Source: Chitinophagales bacterium (GTDB lineage Bacteria > Bacteroidota > Bacteroidia > Chitinophagales > Saprospiraceae). From it: a DNA stretch of 64,000 nucleotides. The notes beneath the pieces are model-generated. The model was not told the origin of the DNA. It saw nothing but the letters and a program-made list of their open reading frames with translations, and did no database searches. Of this stretch, positions 46,217-54,736 are shown piece by piece. Within the stretch, counting starts at the first letter, position 1, and every line of letters starts with the position of its first letter. Location: contig JAAFJY010000003.1 in NCBI GenBank assembly GCA_013299105.1, positions 248,001-312,000 on the forward strand, read 5' to 3'. The position numbers were made by a program, and so were the translations under genes.

Positions 46217-47269
46217 ATGTCTGAATTTCTACTTTATGGTGCTTATGGCTATACTGGCCAATTGATCATCGAAGAAGCACTTGCCCAAGGGCTGAAACCG
46301 ATCCTTGCTGGCCGCCAAGCCGCCAAATTGCAAGCCCTAGCCGAACAATACCAATTGCCCTACTTGGCTTTTGCGCTAGATGACCAGGCTGCCTTGGAAG
46401 CCGCTTTGAAACAAGTAAAAGTAGTGCTCCACGCTGCGGGCCCTTTCAGCCAAACTGCTGAGCCCATGTTGCAAGCTTGCTTGAAAATGGGGGTGCATTA
46501 CCTTGATATCACGGGCGAGATTGCCGTATTTGAGCGTTGCGCCAGTTTGGATGCCGCTGCCCGTCAGGCCGGAATCATGGTCATGCCCGGCACGGGGTTC
46601 GATGTGGTGCCTACCGATTGCATGGCCTTGTTCTTGAAAAATCAAATGCCCGATGCTCAAAACTTGCGGCTCGCATTCGGTGGGGTAGGAGGGCAGATTT
46701 CGCACGGTACGGCCATGACCATGGCTCAAGGTCTAGGTGAAGGTGGGGCCATGCGCAAGAATGGTAAAATTGTAAAAGTCCCCCTTGGCCACGCGGGCAT
46801 GCAGCTCGATTTTCCTCAAAAATCGCTTTTTGTAATGGCCATTCCCTGGGGGGATGTTTCAACTGCTTTTTACACCACAGGCATTCCCAATATTGAAACT
46901 TTTACAGCCGTACCTCAAAGTAGCTATAACATGATGCGCTGGCAAAGCTTGTTCAACTGGCTCTTGCGCAAAGAATGGGTGCGCAGGTACGTGAGAAAAC
47001 GCATTGACCAGCGCCCAGCTGGTCCTGACAAAGTTCGTCGTAAAAAGGCTTATACCTTGGTTTGGGGCGAAGTGAAAAATGCAAAAGGGGAGCCAATCCG
47101 TGCCTGGATCAAAACCGAAGAAGCTTACAATCTTACTGCCGAAGCCAGCGTCAACATCACCAAAAAGGTCTTGGATGGGCAGGTCTATCCAGGGTTTAAA
47201 ACCCCTGCTGGTGCTTATGGAGCTGATCTGGTGATGGAGCTTCGTAGCGTGAGTAGGTCGATTTTTTGA
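46217..47269 (+). CDS. Saccharopine-dehydrogenase-like (trans-acting enoyl reductase type) oxidoreductase
   Basis: A 350-residue protein. The N-terminal Rossmann fold is FLLYGAYGYTGQLIIEEALA, followed by VVLHAAGPFSQTAEPMLQAC and HYLDITGEIAVFERCASLDA, which are the conserved blocks of the saccharopine dehydrogenase/trans-acting enoyl reductase family. GTGFDVVPTDCMALFLK is also typical. The true substrate cannot be read. Members act on enoyl lipids in mycobacteria. It lies 23 bp after the LuxE-like gene, so a joint role in acyl metabolism is possible. Confidence 0.85.
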   Translation: MSEFLLYGAYGYTGQLIIEEALAQGLKPILAGRQAAKLQALAEQYQLPYLAFALDDQAALEAALKQVKVVLHAAGPFSQTAEPMLQACLKMGVHYLDITGEIAVFERCASLDAAARQAGIMVMPGTGFDVVPTDCMALFLKNQMPDAQNLRLAFGGVGGQISHGTAMTMAQGLGEGGAMRKNGKIVKVPLGHAGMQLDFPQKSLFVMAIPWGDVSTAFYTTGIPNIETFTAVPQSSYNMMRWQSLFNWLLRKEWVRRYVRKRIDQRPAGPDKVRRKKAYTLVWGEVKNAKGEPIRAWIKTEEAYNLTAEASVNITKKVLDGQVYPGFKTPAGAYGADLVMELRSVSRSIF

Positions 47270-47341
47270 GCAAATTGGGCCGAAGTTTTGCAACCTAAGT
47301 CGCAGATATTTGTTCGGTAAAATTGTTTAATAAGCCAATTC

Positions 47342-47980
47342 ATGCCTGCAACTTATCTAGCACAGTTTCCATTGCAAATCGTGGTTTTTCCTGGCGAAAA
47401 ACTGAACCTGCATATTTTTGAACCACGTTACCGACAACTCATCCGGGAATGTGAAGATACAGGCATCTCTTTTGGTATCCCCTGCTACCTGAACCAGCAA
47501 GTGATGCCAATTGGAACGGAAATCCATTTGGAACGAATTGCAGTGGAAAACGCTGATGGTACAATGGACATCCATACCCATGCACAAGGATTGTACCGCA
47601 TCGAACAGTTCATCAATCCGATGCCCGATCGCTTGTACGCTGGGGCTAAAATTCAGCGCCTTGAACATGACACGGAAGGTAATTTAGGCAGTAGTGAGCG
47701 GATTTTGGAATACATGCAGGAGCTATTCGAGTTGTTGAGCATTGAAAAAGAGTTGCCAAAGCGGGCCAGCGCTTTGCAAGTTTTTGACATTGCCCATTAC
47801 GCAGGCTTGCCCAGAGAAAAAGAGTACGAATTATTAACGATGAATTTTGAGGCGCAACGTCAAGAGTTCTTGATAGCCCACTTGGAAAACTTCCTGCCGC
47901 AAGTAAAGGAAATGAGTGCTTTGCAGGAAAAAGTCAGGTTGAATGGGCACTTCAAACAACTGAAGCCGCCGTATTTTTGA
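47342..47980 (+). CDS. Lon N-terminal substrate-binding domain protein
   Basis: A 212-residue protein consisting of the Lon protease N-terminal domain alone. It has no ATPase or protease part. The conserved start is LAQFPLQIVVFPGEKLNLHI, followed by FEPRYRQLIREC and GIPCYLNQQ. Such stand-alone proteins are common in bacteria and are thought to bind peptides. It is 72 bp downstream of the reductase gene on the same strand. Confidence 0.85.
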   Translation: MPATYLAQFPLQIVVFPGEKLNLHIFEPRYRQLIRECEDTGISFGIPCYLNQQVMPIGTEIHLERIAVENADGTMDIHTHAQGLYRIEQFINPMPDRLYAGAKIQRLEHDTEGNLGSSERILEYMQELFELLSIEKELPKRASALQVFDIAHYAGLPREKEYELLTMNFEAQRQEFLIAHLENFLPQVKEMSALQEKVRLNGHFKQLKPPYF

Positions 47981-48303
47981 AGTATAATAAAAGTGCCACA
48001 CAGATAACAAGGGATATTTTGAGACCCTCGAAAAAGCACGAATAAGGTAGTCATCGTTGTTCGGTAATCCTCTTGTCCCCGGAGGGAATCGCGACAAGTC
48101 AAGCGACTGAGGCCCGCCCTAGTTCCATGAATCTCCCCCTAATTTGTTTAAATTGTTAGAGTCAAAATAATGGTGCTACCTGCGTGGCGCTAGCACAAAT
48201 GTAAGTAAAGCTAAACTAAAGATGCAAGTACTTGAACGTTAAATTTCCAGCACTTGTCTTGAATTATCCAAACCGCAGAATTTTGTCGATTGAATTGAAC
48301 TAT
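47981..48303. other. Intergenic region between convergent genes
   Basis: 323 bp. A GC-rich stretch at 48070-48118 contains a weak stem CTTGTC/GACAAG and looks like a dispersed palindromic sequence rather than a tRNA. The remainder is AT-rich, with no gene recognised. Confidence 0.4.
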
Positions 48304-49425
48304 TTACTTTGCTTCTGAAAAATCGGCATTCATCCGCTCATTCAAGGTATTTGAAAGGCGTTTGATGACAACAGTAGCTATCGAAATACCGCAGAAAACC
48401 AGACCCAAAACGAAAAGCGGCCAAGGCTGCGCAACTCCTTTGCCATAGGTGCAGACGCTCAAGATGAGAAGTGTGGAAAAGGGCAACGACAAGGCCACAA
48501 AATTCAAGGCCAAGCCAGGATCGAAGGTGAAATGAGGATTGTGTTGGTCCCCACTACTCTCCATTGCATGTACGCTGGAAACATGGGCAAAAGGCCAAAA
48601 ACTAGCCGCACTTTGTGGGAAAACAATGGCCAGCATCGCCGCTTCAGGCGAAAGTTGTGGAAAGAGGGCCAGAAACAAAGCACTCAACAAAAAAGTAAGC
48701 CCAGCCCGCAAGCATAGAATATTGCCAATGAGTTTGAGTTGTGTCCAGTTGAGCTGGACCGAAATCCCGATGAACAACAAAACCAAAGGTGTCATCATGG
48801 CGCTTATTTTCAACACAATGTCTTGGCTGAATGCAGGTAAATTATCCAGGTGCCAACCCAAACTCATACAAACCAGTGCTCCGATCAACACCAGGTTGAC
48901 AGGCTCGTTCAAGAGGCTTTTGCCAAGGTCTTTCAGTTTTGCTTTTTGCGAAACATTCTGTTCCGGATGTGAATGGTAATACCAACGCATAGCCAGCAAG
49001 TAAAGCAAAATCAGCACAAAAATTTTGTTGCCCAAGTCGCCCAAAGCTGCCCAGGCCACTGGTTGCTCGCCCAAATACTCGCTGACAATGGGAAAGCACG
49101 ACAACCCAGGGGCCAAAGAAGGAACCATCATCAAGAGGCTGCGAAATGCCGGGCTGTTGCGCTCAATCCCCAACATGGGCAACAACAAGCAGCTCATTCC
49201 CAGGAGCAAGAGGTTGAAAACCAGGGCTAAAATCGGCAAGGCAATCAGCTCCCTGCTCAACTCGGTTTTCAGCAAGGCTACAAATATAGTAGCGGGCAAG
49301 GCCAGGCTTAGGATCAAGGTCTTGATGCCATTCAACTGCTCTTTGCCTTTGATTTTCGACTTTAAAAAATAGCCAATGGCGATCAAAACCAGCAGCGACA
49401 AGGCTTTTTGTAAAGCGAGGCTCAT
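48304..49425 (-). CDS. AEC-family transporter (auxin efflux carrier-like permease)
   Basis: A 373-residue inner-membrane permease with about ten hydrophobic helices. The N-terminus MSLALQKALSLLVLIAIGYF, the repeat arrangement in two halves and the central hydrophilic stretch (YYHSHPEQNVSQKAKLKDLG) fit the auxin efflux carrier (AEC) family of organic anion or malate carriers. The conserved SAMMTPLVLLFIGISVQLN begins the second half. The substrate is unknown. Its promoter region faces the end of the aminotransferase gene. Confidence 0.85.
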   Translation of the reverse strand: MSLALQKALSLLVLIAIGYFLKSKIKGKEQLNGIKTLILSLALPATIFVALLKTELSRELIALPILALVFNLLLLGMSCLLLPMLGIERNSPAFRSLLMMVPSLAPGLSCFPIVSEYLGEQPVAWAALGDLGNKIFVLILLYLLAMRWYYHSHPEQNVSQKAKLKDLGKSLLNEPVNLVLIGALVCMSLGWHLDNLPAFSQDIVLKISAMMTPLVLLFIGISVQLNWTQLKLIGNILCLRAGLTFLLSALFLALFPQLSPEAAMLAIVFPQSAASFWPFAHVSSVHAMESSGDQHNPHFTFDPGLALNFVALSLPFSTLLILSVCTYGKGVAQPWPLFVLGLVFCGISIATVVIKRLSNTLNERMNADFSEAK

Positions 49426-49469
49426 TTTATTGCTTTAGTTGAACTTTTATGAACTTTGTCAAAGCGAAT

Positions 49470-49492
49470 GGGGGCGATCATGAATCGCCCCC
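49470..49492 (-). terminator. Hairpin between aminotransferase and AEC genes
   Basis: GGGGGCGAT, a five-base loop and ATCGCCCCC form a perfect nine-base-pair stem downstream of the aminotransferase stop codon. No T-run follows, so the strength is uncertain. Confidence 0.65.
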
Positions 49493-49533
49493 GAAGGCTA
49501 TCGGATTTGCAGAAAACGGCTGGTTTAAGCTCC

Positions 49534-50715
49534 CTAAGCCATAACCTTTTTGAGGCTTTCTGTGAAAAGCTTCAACTCGTCTTTTAAGCCGACGGATACC
49601 CGGCAGTAAGTTTTGCCATCGATCAGGAAAGAGCGTACCGCTACCCCCGAATCGTACATTTTTTGCAAGAAAGCCTTGCCCTCCATTTCGATCGGAAACA
49701 AGATGAAGCTGGTGTAGGAAGGCACATAGTTGATGCCCATTTTCTTCAATTCCTGGTAGAGGTACTCGCGGCCTTCGGCGGTCCACTTGCGTGAATTGGC
49801 GTGGAATTCGGCGTCTTGAATGCTGGCAATCGCGGCGTTTACCGAAGTGATGCACATGCCCATATTGCCACGTACCATGTCTTCTATTTTTTTCAAGGTA
49901 CTAGGCAACGCCACGATGTAGCCTACGCGCAAGCCAGCCATCGCGTTGATTTTGCTGAAAGTACGGGCTACGATCACATTTTTGCCCTTGGCCACGAGGT
50001 CCACCATGCTGGAAGCCATCGCATCGTCGAGGTATTCGAGGTAAGCTTCATCTACAAAAACGGGGACCTTGCTGGATACCTTTTCGCAAAAACTGCGCAA
50101 GGCTTTGGCCTCGGTGATGCTGCCTGTTGGGTTGTTGGGGTTGCAAACGTAGATCAACTTGGTGTTGGCGTCGATGGCACTTTCCATGCCAGCTAGGTCG
50201 TGCGACCAGTCTTTTTTCAAAGGCACATTTTTCCAACTTGCTTTGAAGGACTTGGCCGTATTGACCAGAGACATGTAAGCTGGATCAGCAGAAACAATAT
50301 TGCCACCATTGATGAAATGGGTGATGGCGGTTTTTTCCAACAAATCGGTCGAACCAGGGCCCATCATGATGTAGTCTTCTGATACTCCTTCGCGTTCGGC
50401 GATCAGTTTGCGCAGCGTAGCAGCCTCACCGTGGGCGTAGCGGTTGCCTTGCATGGCCGTTTCCATGATGGCCAAGCGGGTTTTGGCGGAAGGGCCAAAA
50501 GGATTCTCATTGGCATTCAGGCGAGCCACTTGTGCAGGCGGATTGAGCGGCAGTTGGAAATCGAGCTCTTGCAAGCGGCTTTGTGCAGCCCATTGTATAT
50601 TTTGCTCAGTGGAAAAGTCTCCCCGACCAATGGCAGCGGGCAACACCGCAGCACCGGAAGCCAGGGTCAAAGAAGAGCGCAGCCAGTCCCGGCGGCTGAA
50701 TGTAGCATTTTTCAT
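49534..50715 (-). CDS. Tat-exported class I/II PLP aminotransferase (HisC-like)
   Basis: A 393-residue aminotransferase of fold type I that resembles histidinol-phosphate aminotransferase: ARLNANENPFGPSAKTR at the N-terminus of the domain, YVCNPNNPTGSI, VFVDEAYLEYLDD, and the cofactor lysine in ARTFSKINAMAGLRVGY. In front is a twin-arginine signal, MKNATFSRRDWLRSSLTLAS, so it is probably folded in the cytoplasm and exported with its PLP. The frame upstream of 50715 adds 18 residues before this signal and is not used. It is not in a his operon. The role is likely periplasmic modification of an amino acid or amino sugar. Confidence 0.88.
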   Translation of the reverse strand: MKNATFSRRDWLRSSLTLASGAAVLPAAIGRGDFSTEQNIQWAAQSRLQELDFQLPLNPPAQVARLNANENPFGPSAKTRLAIMETAMQGNRYAHGEAATLRKLIAEREGVSEDYIMMGPGSTDLLEKTAITHFINGGNIVSADPAYMSLVNTAKSFKASWKNVPLKKDWSHDLAGMESAIDANTKLIYVCNPNNPTGSITEAKALRSFCEKVSSKVPVFVDEAYLEYLDDAMASSMVDLVAKGKNVIVARTFSKINAMAGLRVGYIVALPSTLKKIEDMVRGNMGMCITSVNAAIASIQDAEFHANSRKWTAEGREYLYQELKKMGINYVPSYTSFILFPIEMEGKAFLQKMYDSGVAVRSFLIDGKTYCRVSVGLKDELKLFTESLKKVMA

Positions 50716-50957
50716 GATCAGTATATGTGGTGGATGAAAAGTTGAATACATATGCGTCAATTGATGCACAGCAATTCTGGAGGCTCATTGGCCTGTTTAA
50801 CCACAAAATTGAAAGGACTGAATCAGGAAAAAAGAATAAAATTCAAAACTGCATCAGACAAAGATTGACATTTTTTGGCAGATTACAAGCTGGTTTTTAT
50901 CAGAAGTTTAAATTCCAGACAAAATTTCGACACTTACTTTTAATGTGAAATTAAAAT

Positions 50958-51000
50958 AAAAAAAGCAGACGAAATCCAATATTAATTTCGCCCGCTTTTA
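50958..51000 (-). terminator. Terminator of ctlX
   Basis: AAAAGCAGACGAAAT and ATTTCGCCCGCTTTT form a stem with two weak pairs, ending in A/T runs, about 45 bp beyond the ctlX stop codon. The rest of the 50716-51044 gap shows no gene. Confidence 0.75.
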
Positions 51001-51044
51001 GCTGAAAACAAATACTGTTGCTTTCTTTCCAACTTTTAAACGCT

Positions 51045-51986
51045 TCAATTTGTCAATTTCCGCTCTAAGAACACCTCTGCCATCATACATCGCGCACTTC
51101 CCCCGCCATAAGTCTCGATGGTTGGAATGGGGCTGTACAAAATAGTCGTATGTATTTCGATTTTGGCGATTTGGGCTAGGGTCAATGACTGGTAAGCTTG
51201 CTCAGACATGACCAAAAAGGTTTTACCCTCAGTATTCCTGACTTGTAGCATATTGCCGGCAAAGGACATCATTTGGGCGATACTCAGTTCGATCACTTCT
51301 TTATGTGTAGCGTCAAAATGGGCCAAGACCTTGGCTTTATCGGCGGGGTCTGGAATAGTGTCTAACACGATCACTACAAAAGTCTCGCCCAGGGCCATCA
51401 TTACATTGGTGTGGTAAATGTCTTGTCCTTGTCCGTCCACGCTGTGAAAAAGCACTGGCAGGTAGTCCGTGACCTGACAAAACTCCTCGATCAAATCGAC
51501 ATCGGTTCGCGGGCTCAGGCAGGCGTACACCAAATGGTTGGAGCGGTCTAAGATCATGCTGCCGGTACCTTCCAGGAACTTATTTTGGGCTTCGTGCCCC
51601 TCCATGCGTACATGTTGGCTGATTTGGAACTGCTCTTTAAAACTTTGGAGCACGTCTTCGCGTCGCTCCAGGCGGCGTTTAGCGGCCTGCATGGGGTAAG
51701 TGATGATGGTACCATCTTGGTGAAAAGTGACCCAATTGTTGGGGAAAACTGCGTCAGGGGTCCGCGGTTCAGGTTGGTCTTCAACTACGATCACATTGAT
51801 ACCTGCTGTGCGCAAACGGCCCACCATTTCGTCGAATTCGCCTTGGGCTTTTTCGGCAATTTGCTCGGCGCTCAAGCTACTGTCGTTGCGTTGAAAAGCA
51901 TTGGAAGCAGCGGTCTCTTCATTGAACCCGAAGCTGGCTGGACGCACCATCATAATGGTATCCGTGGTTTGTTGAATGGCGGACAT
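51045..51986 (-). CDS. ctlX: CtlX-type citrulline/arginine-family amidinohydrolase
   Basis: A 313-residue guanidino-group-modifying enzyme of the CtlX group. Landmarks are MMVRPASFGFNEETAASNAF at the start, then RTPDAVFPNNWVTFHQDG with the substrate-binding acid. The segment VDGQGQDIYHTNVMMALGE holds the catalytic His. Close to the end, GGGSARCMMAEVF carries the nucleophile Cys (about residue 300). It should hydrolyse citrulline or a related guanidino or ureido compound. It is monocistronic. The longer frame from 52025 adds 13 residues that do not fit the family. Confidence 0.9.
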   Translation of the reverse strand: MSAIQQTTDTIMMVRPASFGFNEETAASNAFQRNDSSLSAEQIAEKAQGEFDEMVGRLRTAGINVIVVEDQPEPRTPDAVFPNNWVTFHQDGTIITYPMQAAKRRLERREDVLQSFKEQFQISQHVRMEGHEAQNKFLEGTGSMILDRSNHLVYACLSPRTDVDLIEEFCQVTDYLPVLFHSVDGQGQDIYHTNVMMALGETFVVIVLDTIPDPADKAKVLAHFDATHKEVIELSIAQMMSFAGNMLQVRNTEGKTFLVMSEQAYQSLTLAQIAKIEIHTTILYSPIPTIETYGGGSARCMMAEVFLERKLTN

Positions 51987-52130
51987 AATTTGGTTTTGTG
52001 GCGCAAATATACAGGGCAAGTACATTTTACCTAATAAATTCTCAAGCTCAAATTCAAACCCTGGTCGACACTTTACTGTTCTTGATCTTAAAAGCGAGCA
52101 TACTTACTGCTAATCCTTTATTTTTGTCAG

Positions 52131-52269
52131 TAAGTATTTGAGCTAAAATAAACTGAACGTATTTGCTTTTGAGGTTTAGCAAAAAAAGAACACAACTTAC
52201 TTTCATCCAGTTGCTTATCTTTTTTCACTAAACCCAAATCCGTCCACCTTATTTTTTTACGCTCCCTAA
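52131..52269 (-). repeat. MITE-like element family M1, copy B
   Basis: Inverted copy that ends 18 bp before the Spo0M-like gene. Its right end GTCCACCTTATTTTTTTACG and left end TAAGTATTTGAGCTAAAATA pair over about 60 bp per arm. Confidence 0.85.
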
Positions 52270-52287
52270 CTCGAGTAAATTTTGTAC

Positions 52288-52752
52288 ATGATCAACAAAG
52301 TAAAAAAATGGCTGGGCATCGAAGGCATCAAGCTGGAAATCCTGCTTCCCGATGAAATCCAATCCTCCGATGGTTTTGTTACGGGATTGGTGCGTTTTCA
52401 GACCCAGCATACCCAAACCGTGACCCAGTTAAAAATGGTTTTCATTGAGCGCTATTCCCGCGGTCGCGGCAAAGAGAAACGCGTGGACGAATACGAACTA
52501 GGCTACCTCGATTTTCGCGAACCCTTTGAAGTACCCGCCGGGCAGGAAGTCGAAGTGGAATTCACCTTGCCATTCAGCCTGGTACAATCCGAAATGGACG
52601 AAATGGCGAGTTCCAATTTCCTCTTGGGTGGGGTTGTCAATGCTGCCAAGAAAATGAGCGCCATCAAATCTGAATTCCGGGTAGAAGCCGAAGCCAAAGT
52701 CAAAGGCACTGCCCTTAATCCCTTTGACAAAAAGCCGATTGTGTTGAAGTAG
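52288..52752 (+). CDS. Spo0M-like (arrestin-fold) protein
   Basis: A 154-residue protein that starts MINKVKKWLGIEGIKLEILL and continues with arrestin-like strands (GFVTGLVRFQTQHTQTVTQL, EVEVEFTLPFSL). It fits the Spo0M family, which is found also in non-sporulating bacteria, where its function is not settled. A TTG two codons upstream is ignored. The gene begins directly after the MITE-like copy B, whose sequence may provide its promoter. Confidence 0.7.
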   Translation: MINKVKKWLGIEGIKLEILLPDEIQSSDGFVTGLVRFQTQHTQTVTQLKMVFIERYSRGRGKEKRVDEYELGYLDFREPFEVPAGQEVEVEFTLPFSLVQSEMDEMASSNFLLGGVVNAAKKMSAIKSEFRVEAEAKVKGTALNPFDKKPIVLK

Positions 52753-52775
52753 AGACAAGGCATGCCTTGTCTTTT
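52753..52775 (+). terminator. Terminator of the Spo0M-like gene
   Basis: AGACAAGGCATGCCTTGTCT is a perfect ten-base-pair palindrome followed by TTTT and starts at the stop codon. The bases beyond (52780-52800) hold a few ATGGTTA units. Confidence 0.75.
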
Positions 52776-52847
52776 CAATTATTAATGGTTAATGGTTAGT
52801 TGTTAATTTTTGTGACTTGACCCTGCATATGCTGATTAAGAATAGAA

Positions 52848-53312
52848 CTATTGGCATTCCGGCTCCAGAAAACCTTGCTCAAAGCTCCATTTCCGGCAAC
52901 CTTTCCTTGCCATTGCTTCCATGTTGGCCGCCACATCAGGCGCTTGCAAGCGCTGGCGATAAATTTTTGCCAACAAAAATGCATTTTTCCGCATTTGCCC
53001 TGCGCTACAATCATCCTTGCTCAAACTGAACATCAGGGTCTCGACGGCCAGCGTGGTTTTGCCCGTTTCCAGAGCCAATTGAGCCAGAGAATGGGCATAC
53101 AAGCTGTTTTCTGGCCCGGATTGTGGGAAGTTTTGTCGAAATTTGGCATAGGCTTTGCTCAATTTCATGGCATGGGGCCAGTTTTTATCCCTTTCCCATT
53201 TTTGCTCCAGGCGTTCGATTTTGTTTTGTAACAATTGTTCTTTGCTGCATCCACCAAAAAGCAGCATAAAAAATACGCTGGTGGTGAACCTAAACGGCAA
53301 AGCGATGTTCAT
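52848..53312 (-). CDS. Lipoprotein with TPR-like helices
   Basis: A 154-residue protein. MNIALPFRFTTSVFFMLLFG followed by GCSKEQ is a lipoprotein signal with Cys at residue 22. The mature part is helical and alanine/leucine-rich (NSLYAHSLAQLALETGKTTL and AVETLMFSL), which suggests two or three TPR-like repeats. Function unknown. Longer frames (to 53357 or 53447) would overlap the divergent photolyase start and lack the signal. It is divergent from phrB, with 66 bp between them. Confidence 0.62.
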   Translation of the reverse strand: MNIALPFRFTTSVFFMLLFGGCSKEQLLQNKIERLEQKWERDKNWPHAMKLSKAYAKFRQNFPQSGPENSLYAHSLAQLALETGKTTLAVETLMFSLSKDDCSAGQMRKNAFLLAKIYRQRLQAPDVAANMEAMARKGCRKWSFEQGFLEPECQ

Positions 53313-53378
53313 GCTCCATACCAAATAAAACCTAGTGGAGGGAGTGTAAGTAAACATGCTTCCTTTATTTTTTGGGCT

Positions 53379-54716
53379 ATGCAAAAAATCAGTATTTGTT
53401 GGTTGCGCCGCGATTTGCGGCTCCGAGACCAAGCGGCTTTGTACCATGCGTTGAAGGGCGAATACCCTGTTTTGCCTTTGTTTATTTTCGACCTCAATAT
53501 ACTAGAGAAACTACTAGACCGTAGTGATCCAAGGCTTACTTTTTTGCATGAAGCGATCAACGCGCTACAAGAAGAATTAAAATCTCTGGGTAGTGCTATG
53601 GTAGTGAAACATGGTCGACCAGCTGAAATTTGGGCCGAACTGCTTCGGACGCATTCCATTGCCGCCGTTTACACCAACCACGATTATGAGCCCTACGCCT
53701 TGGAGCGGGATGGAGCTATCCGACAACTTTTACAGGAAAAAGCGATCCCATTTCACACTTGCAAAGACCAGGTGATTTTCGAAAAAACCGAAGTATGCAA
53801 GGCTGATGGCAGCCCCTACACGGTTTTTACGCCTTATTCCAGGGTTTGGAAAGCCAAACTGGCCTCCCAAATGGATACTTTGCCCGATGGCAGCCCCGTT
53901 TCGTTTTACCTCAAGCCATATCCCAACGAAACCTATTTTGATCATTTTTTGAAGATTAGCCCTCAAGCAGTGCCTACGCTGGAGGAAATGGGTTTTCAAA
54001 GGAGCAATATAGAAATACCTTCCACCAGCGTATCCCAGGGTTTGATCAAAAATTACGATAAGACCCGTGATTTTCCCGCCGTTTTGGGCACTTCTCGCTT
54101 GGGAATCCATTTTCGTTTTGGCACGATCAGCATTCGCGAAAAGGCATTGAAAGCTGGCCCTTTGAACGAAACATACTTGAACGAACTGATCTGGCGCGAT
54201 TTTTATGCCCAAATCCTGGCCAATTTTCCGCACGTGGCCAAGGGGGCTTTCCGCCCGGAATACGACCAGATCGAATGGCGCAACGACCCGGCTGAATTCG
54301 AGAAATGGTGTCAGGGTAAAACGGGCTACCCGATCGTGGACGCGGGCATGCGCGAGCTCAACGCCACTGGCTATATGCACAACCGTGTGCGCATGATCAC
54401 TGCCAGTTTTTTGAGCAAACACTTGCTGATCGACTGGCGCTGGGGTGAGGCGTATTTTGCCGAAAAACTACTGGATTTCGATTTAGCCAGCAACAATGGT
54501 GGTTGGCAATGGGCCGCAGGTTGTGGCACCGACGCAGCGCCCTATTTCCGGATTTTTAGCCCTGCGGCACAACAAGATAAGTTCGACAAGGAGGGCAAAT
54601 ACATCCGTCGCTGGGTGCCTGAATATGGCACTGCGGCCTACTCCAAGCCCATTGTAGATCACGCTTTTGCCCGCGAGCGTTGCCTGGCTACTTACAAGGC
54701 GGCTTTAAAAGGGTAA
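53379..54716 (+). CDS. phrB: Deoxyribodipyrimidine photolyase
   Basis: A 445-residue cryptochrome/photolyase-family enzyme that repairs UV-induced pyrimidine dimers with light energy. The N-terminal antenna domain starts ISICWLRRDLRLRDQAALYH. The FAD domain carries the usual blocks NELIWRDFYAQILANFPHV, GYPIVDAGMRELNATGYMHN and LASNNGGWQWAAGCGTDAAP followed by YFRIFSPAAQQDKFD. Start at 53379: the frame reaches back to 53235, but it would overlap the neighbouring lipoprotein gene. The last 100 bases are duplicated at 59641-59740. The present 3' end differs from that copy only in the final codons (ends LKG instead of LKGEG). Confidence 0.95.
   Translation: MQKISICWLRRDLRLRDQAALYHALKGEYPVLPLFIFDLNILEKLLDRSDPRLTFLHEAINALQEELKSLGSAMVVKHGRPAEIWAELLRTHSIAAVYTNHDYEPYALERDGAIRQLLQEKAIPFHTCKDQVIFEKTEVCKADGSPYTVFTPYSRVWKAKLASQMDTLPDGSPVSFYLKPYPNETYFDHFLKISPQAVPTLEEMGFQRSNIEIPSTSVSQGLIKNYDKTRDFPAVLGTSRLGIHFRFGTISIREKALKAGPLNETYLNELIWRDFYAQILANFPHVAKGAFRPEYDQIEWRNDPAEFEKWCQGKTGYPIVDAGMRELNATGYMHNRVRMITASFLSKHLLIDWRWGEAYFAEKLLDFDLASNNGGWQWAAGCGTDAAPYFRIFSPAAQQDKFDKEGKYIRRWVPEYGTAAYSKPIVDHAFARERCLATYKAALKG
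54610..54709 (+). repeat. 100-bp direct repeat, left copy (3' end of phrB)
   Basis: Identical to 59641-59740 except for one base (G at 54677, A at 59708, a synonymous change). The two copies bracket 4.93 kb. Confidence 0.95.
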
Positions 54717-54736
54717 GGCCTTTGTGCTAATTGAAA

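Noticed and set aside
48040-48120. Possible tRNA or small RNA in a GC-rich intergenic patch
   Set aside because: No T-arm consensus and no cloverleaf pairing. Only a weak six-base-pair stem is present.
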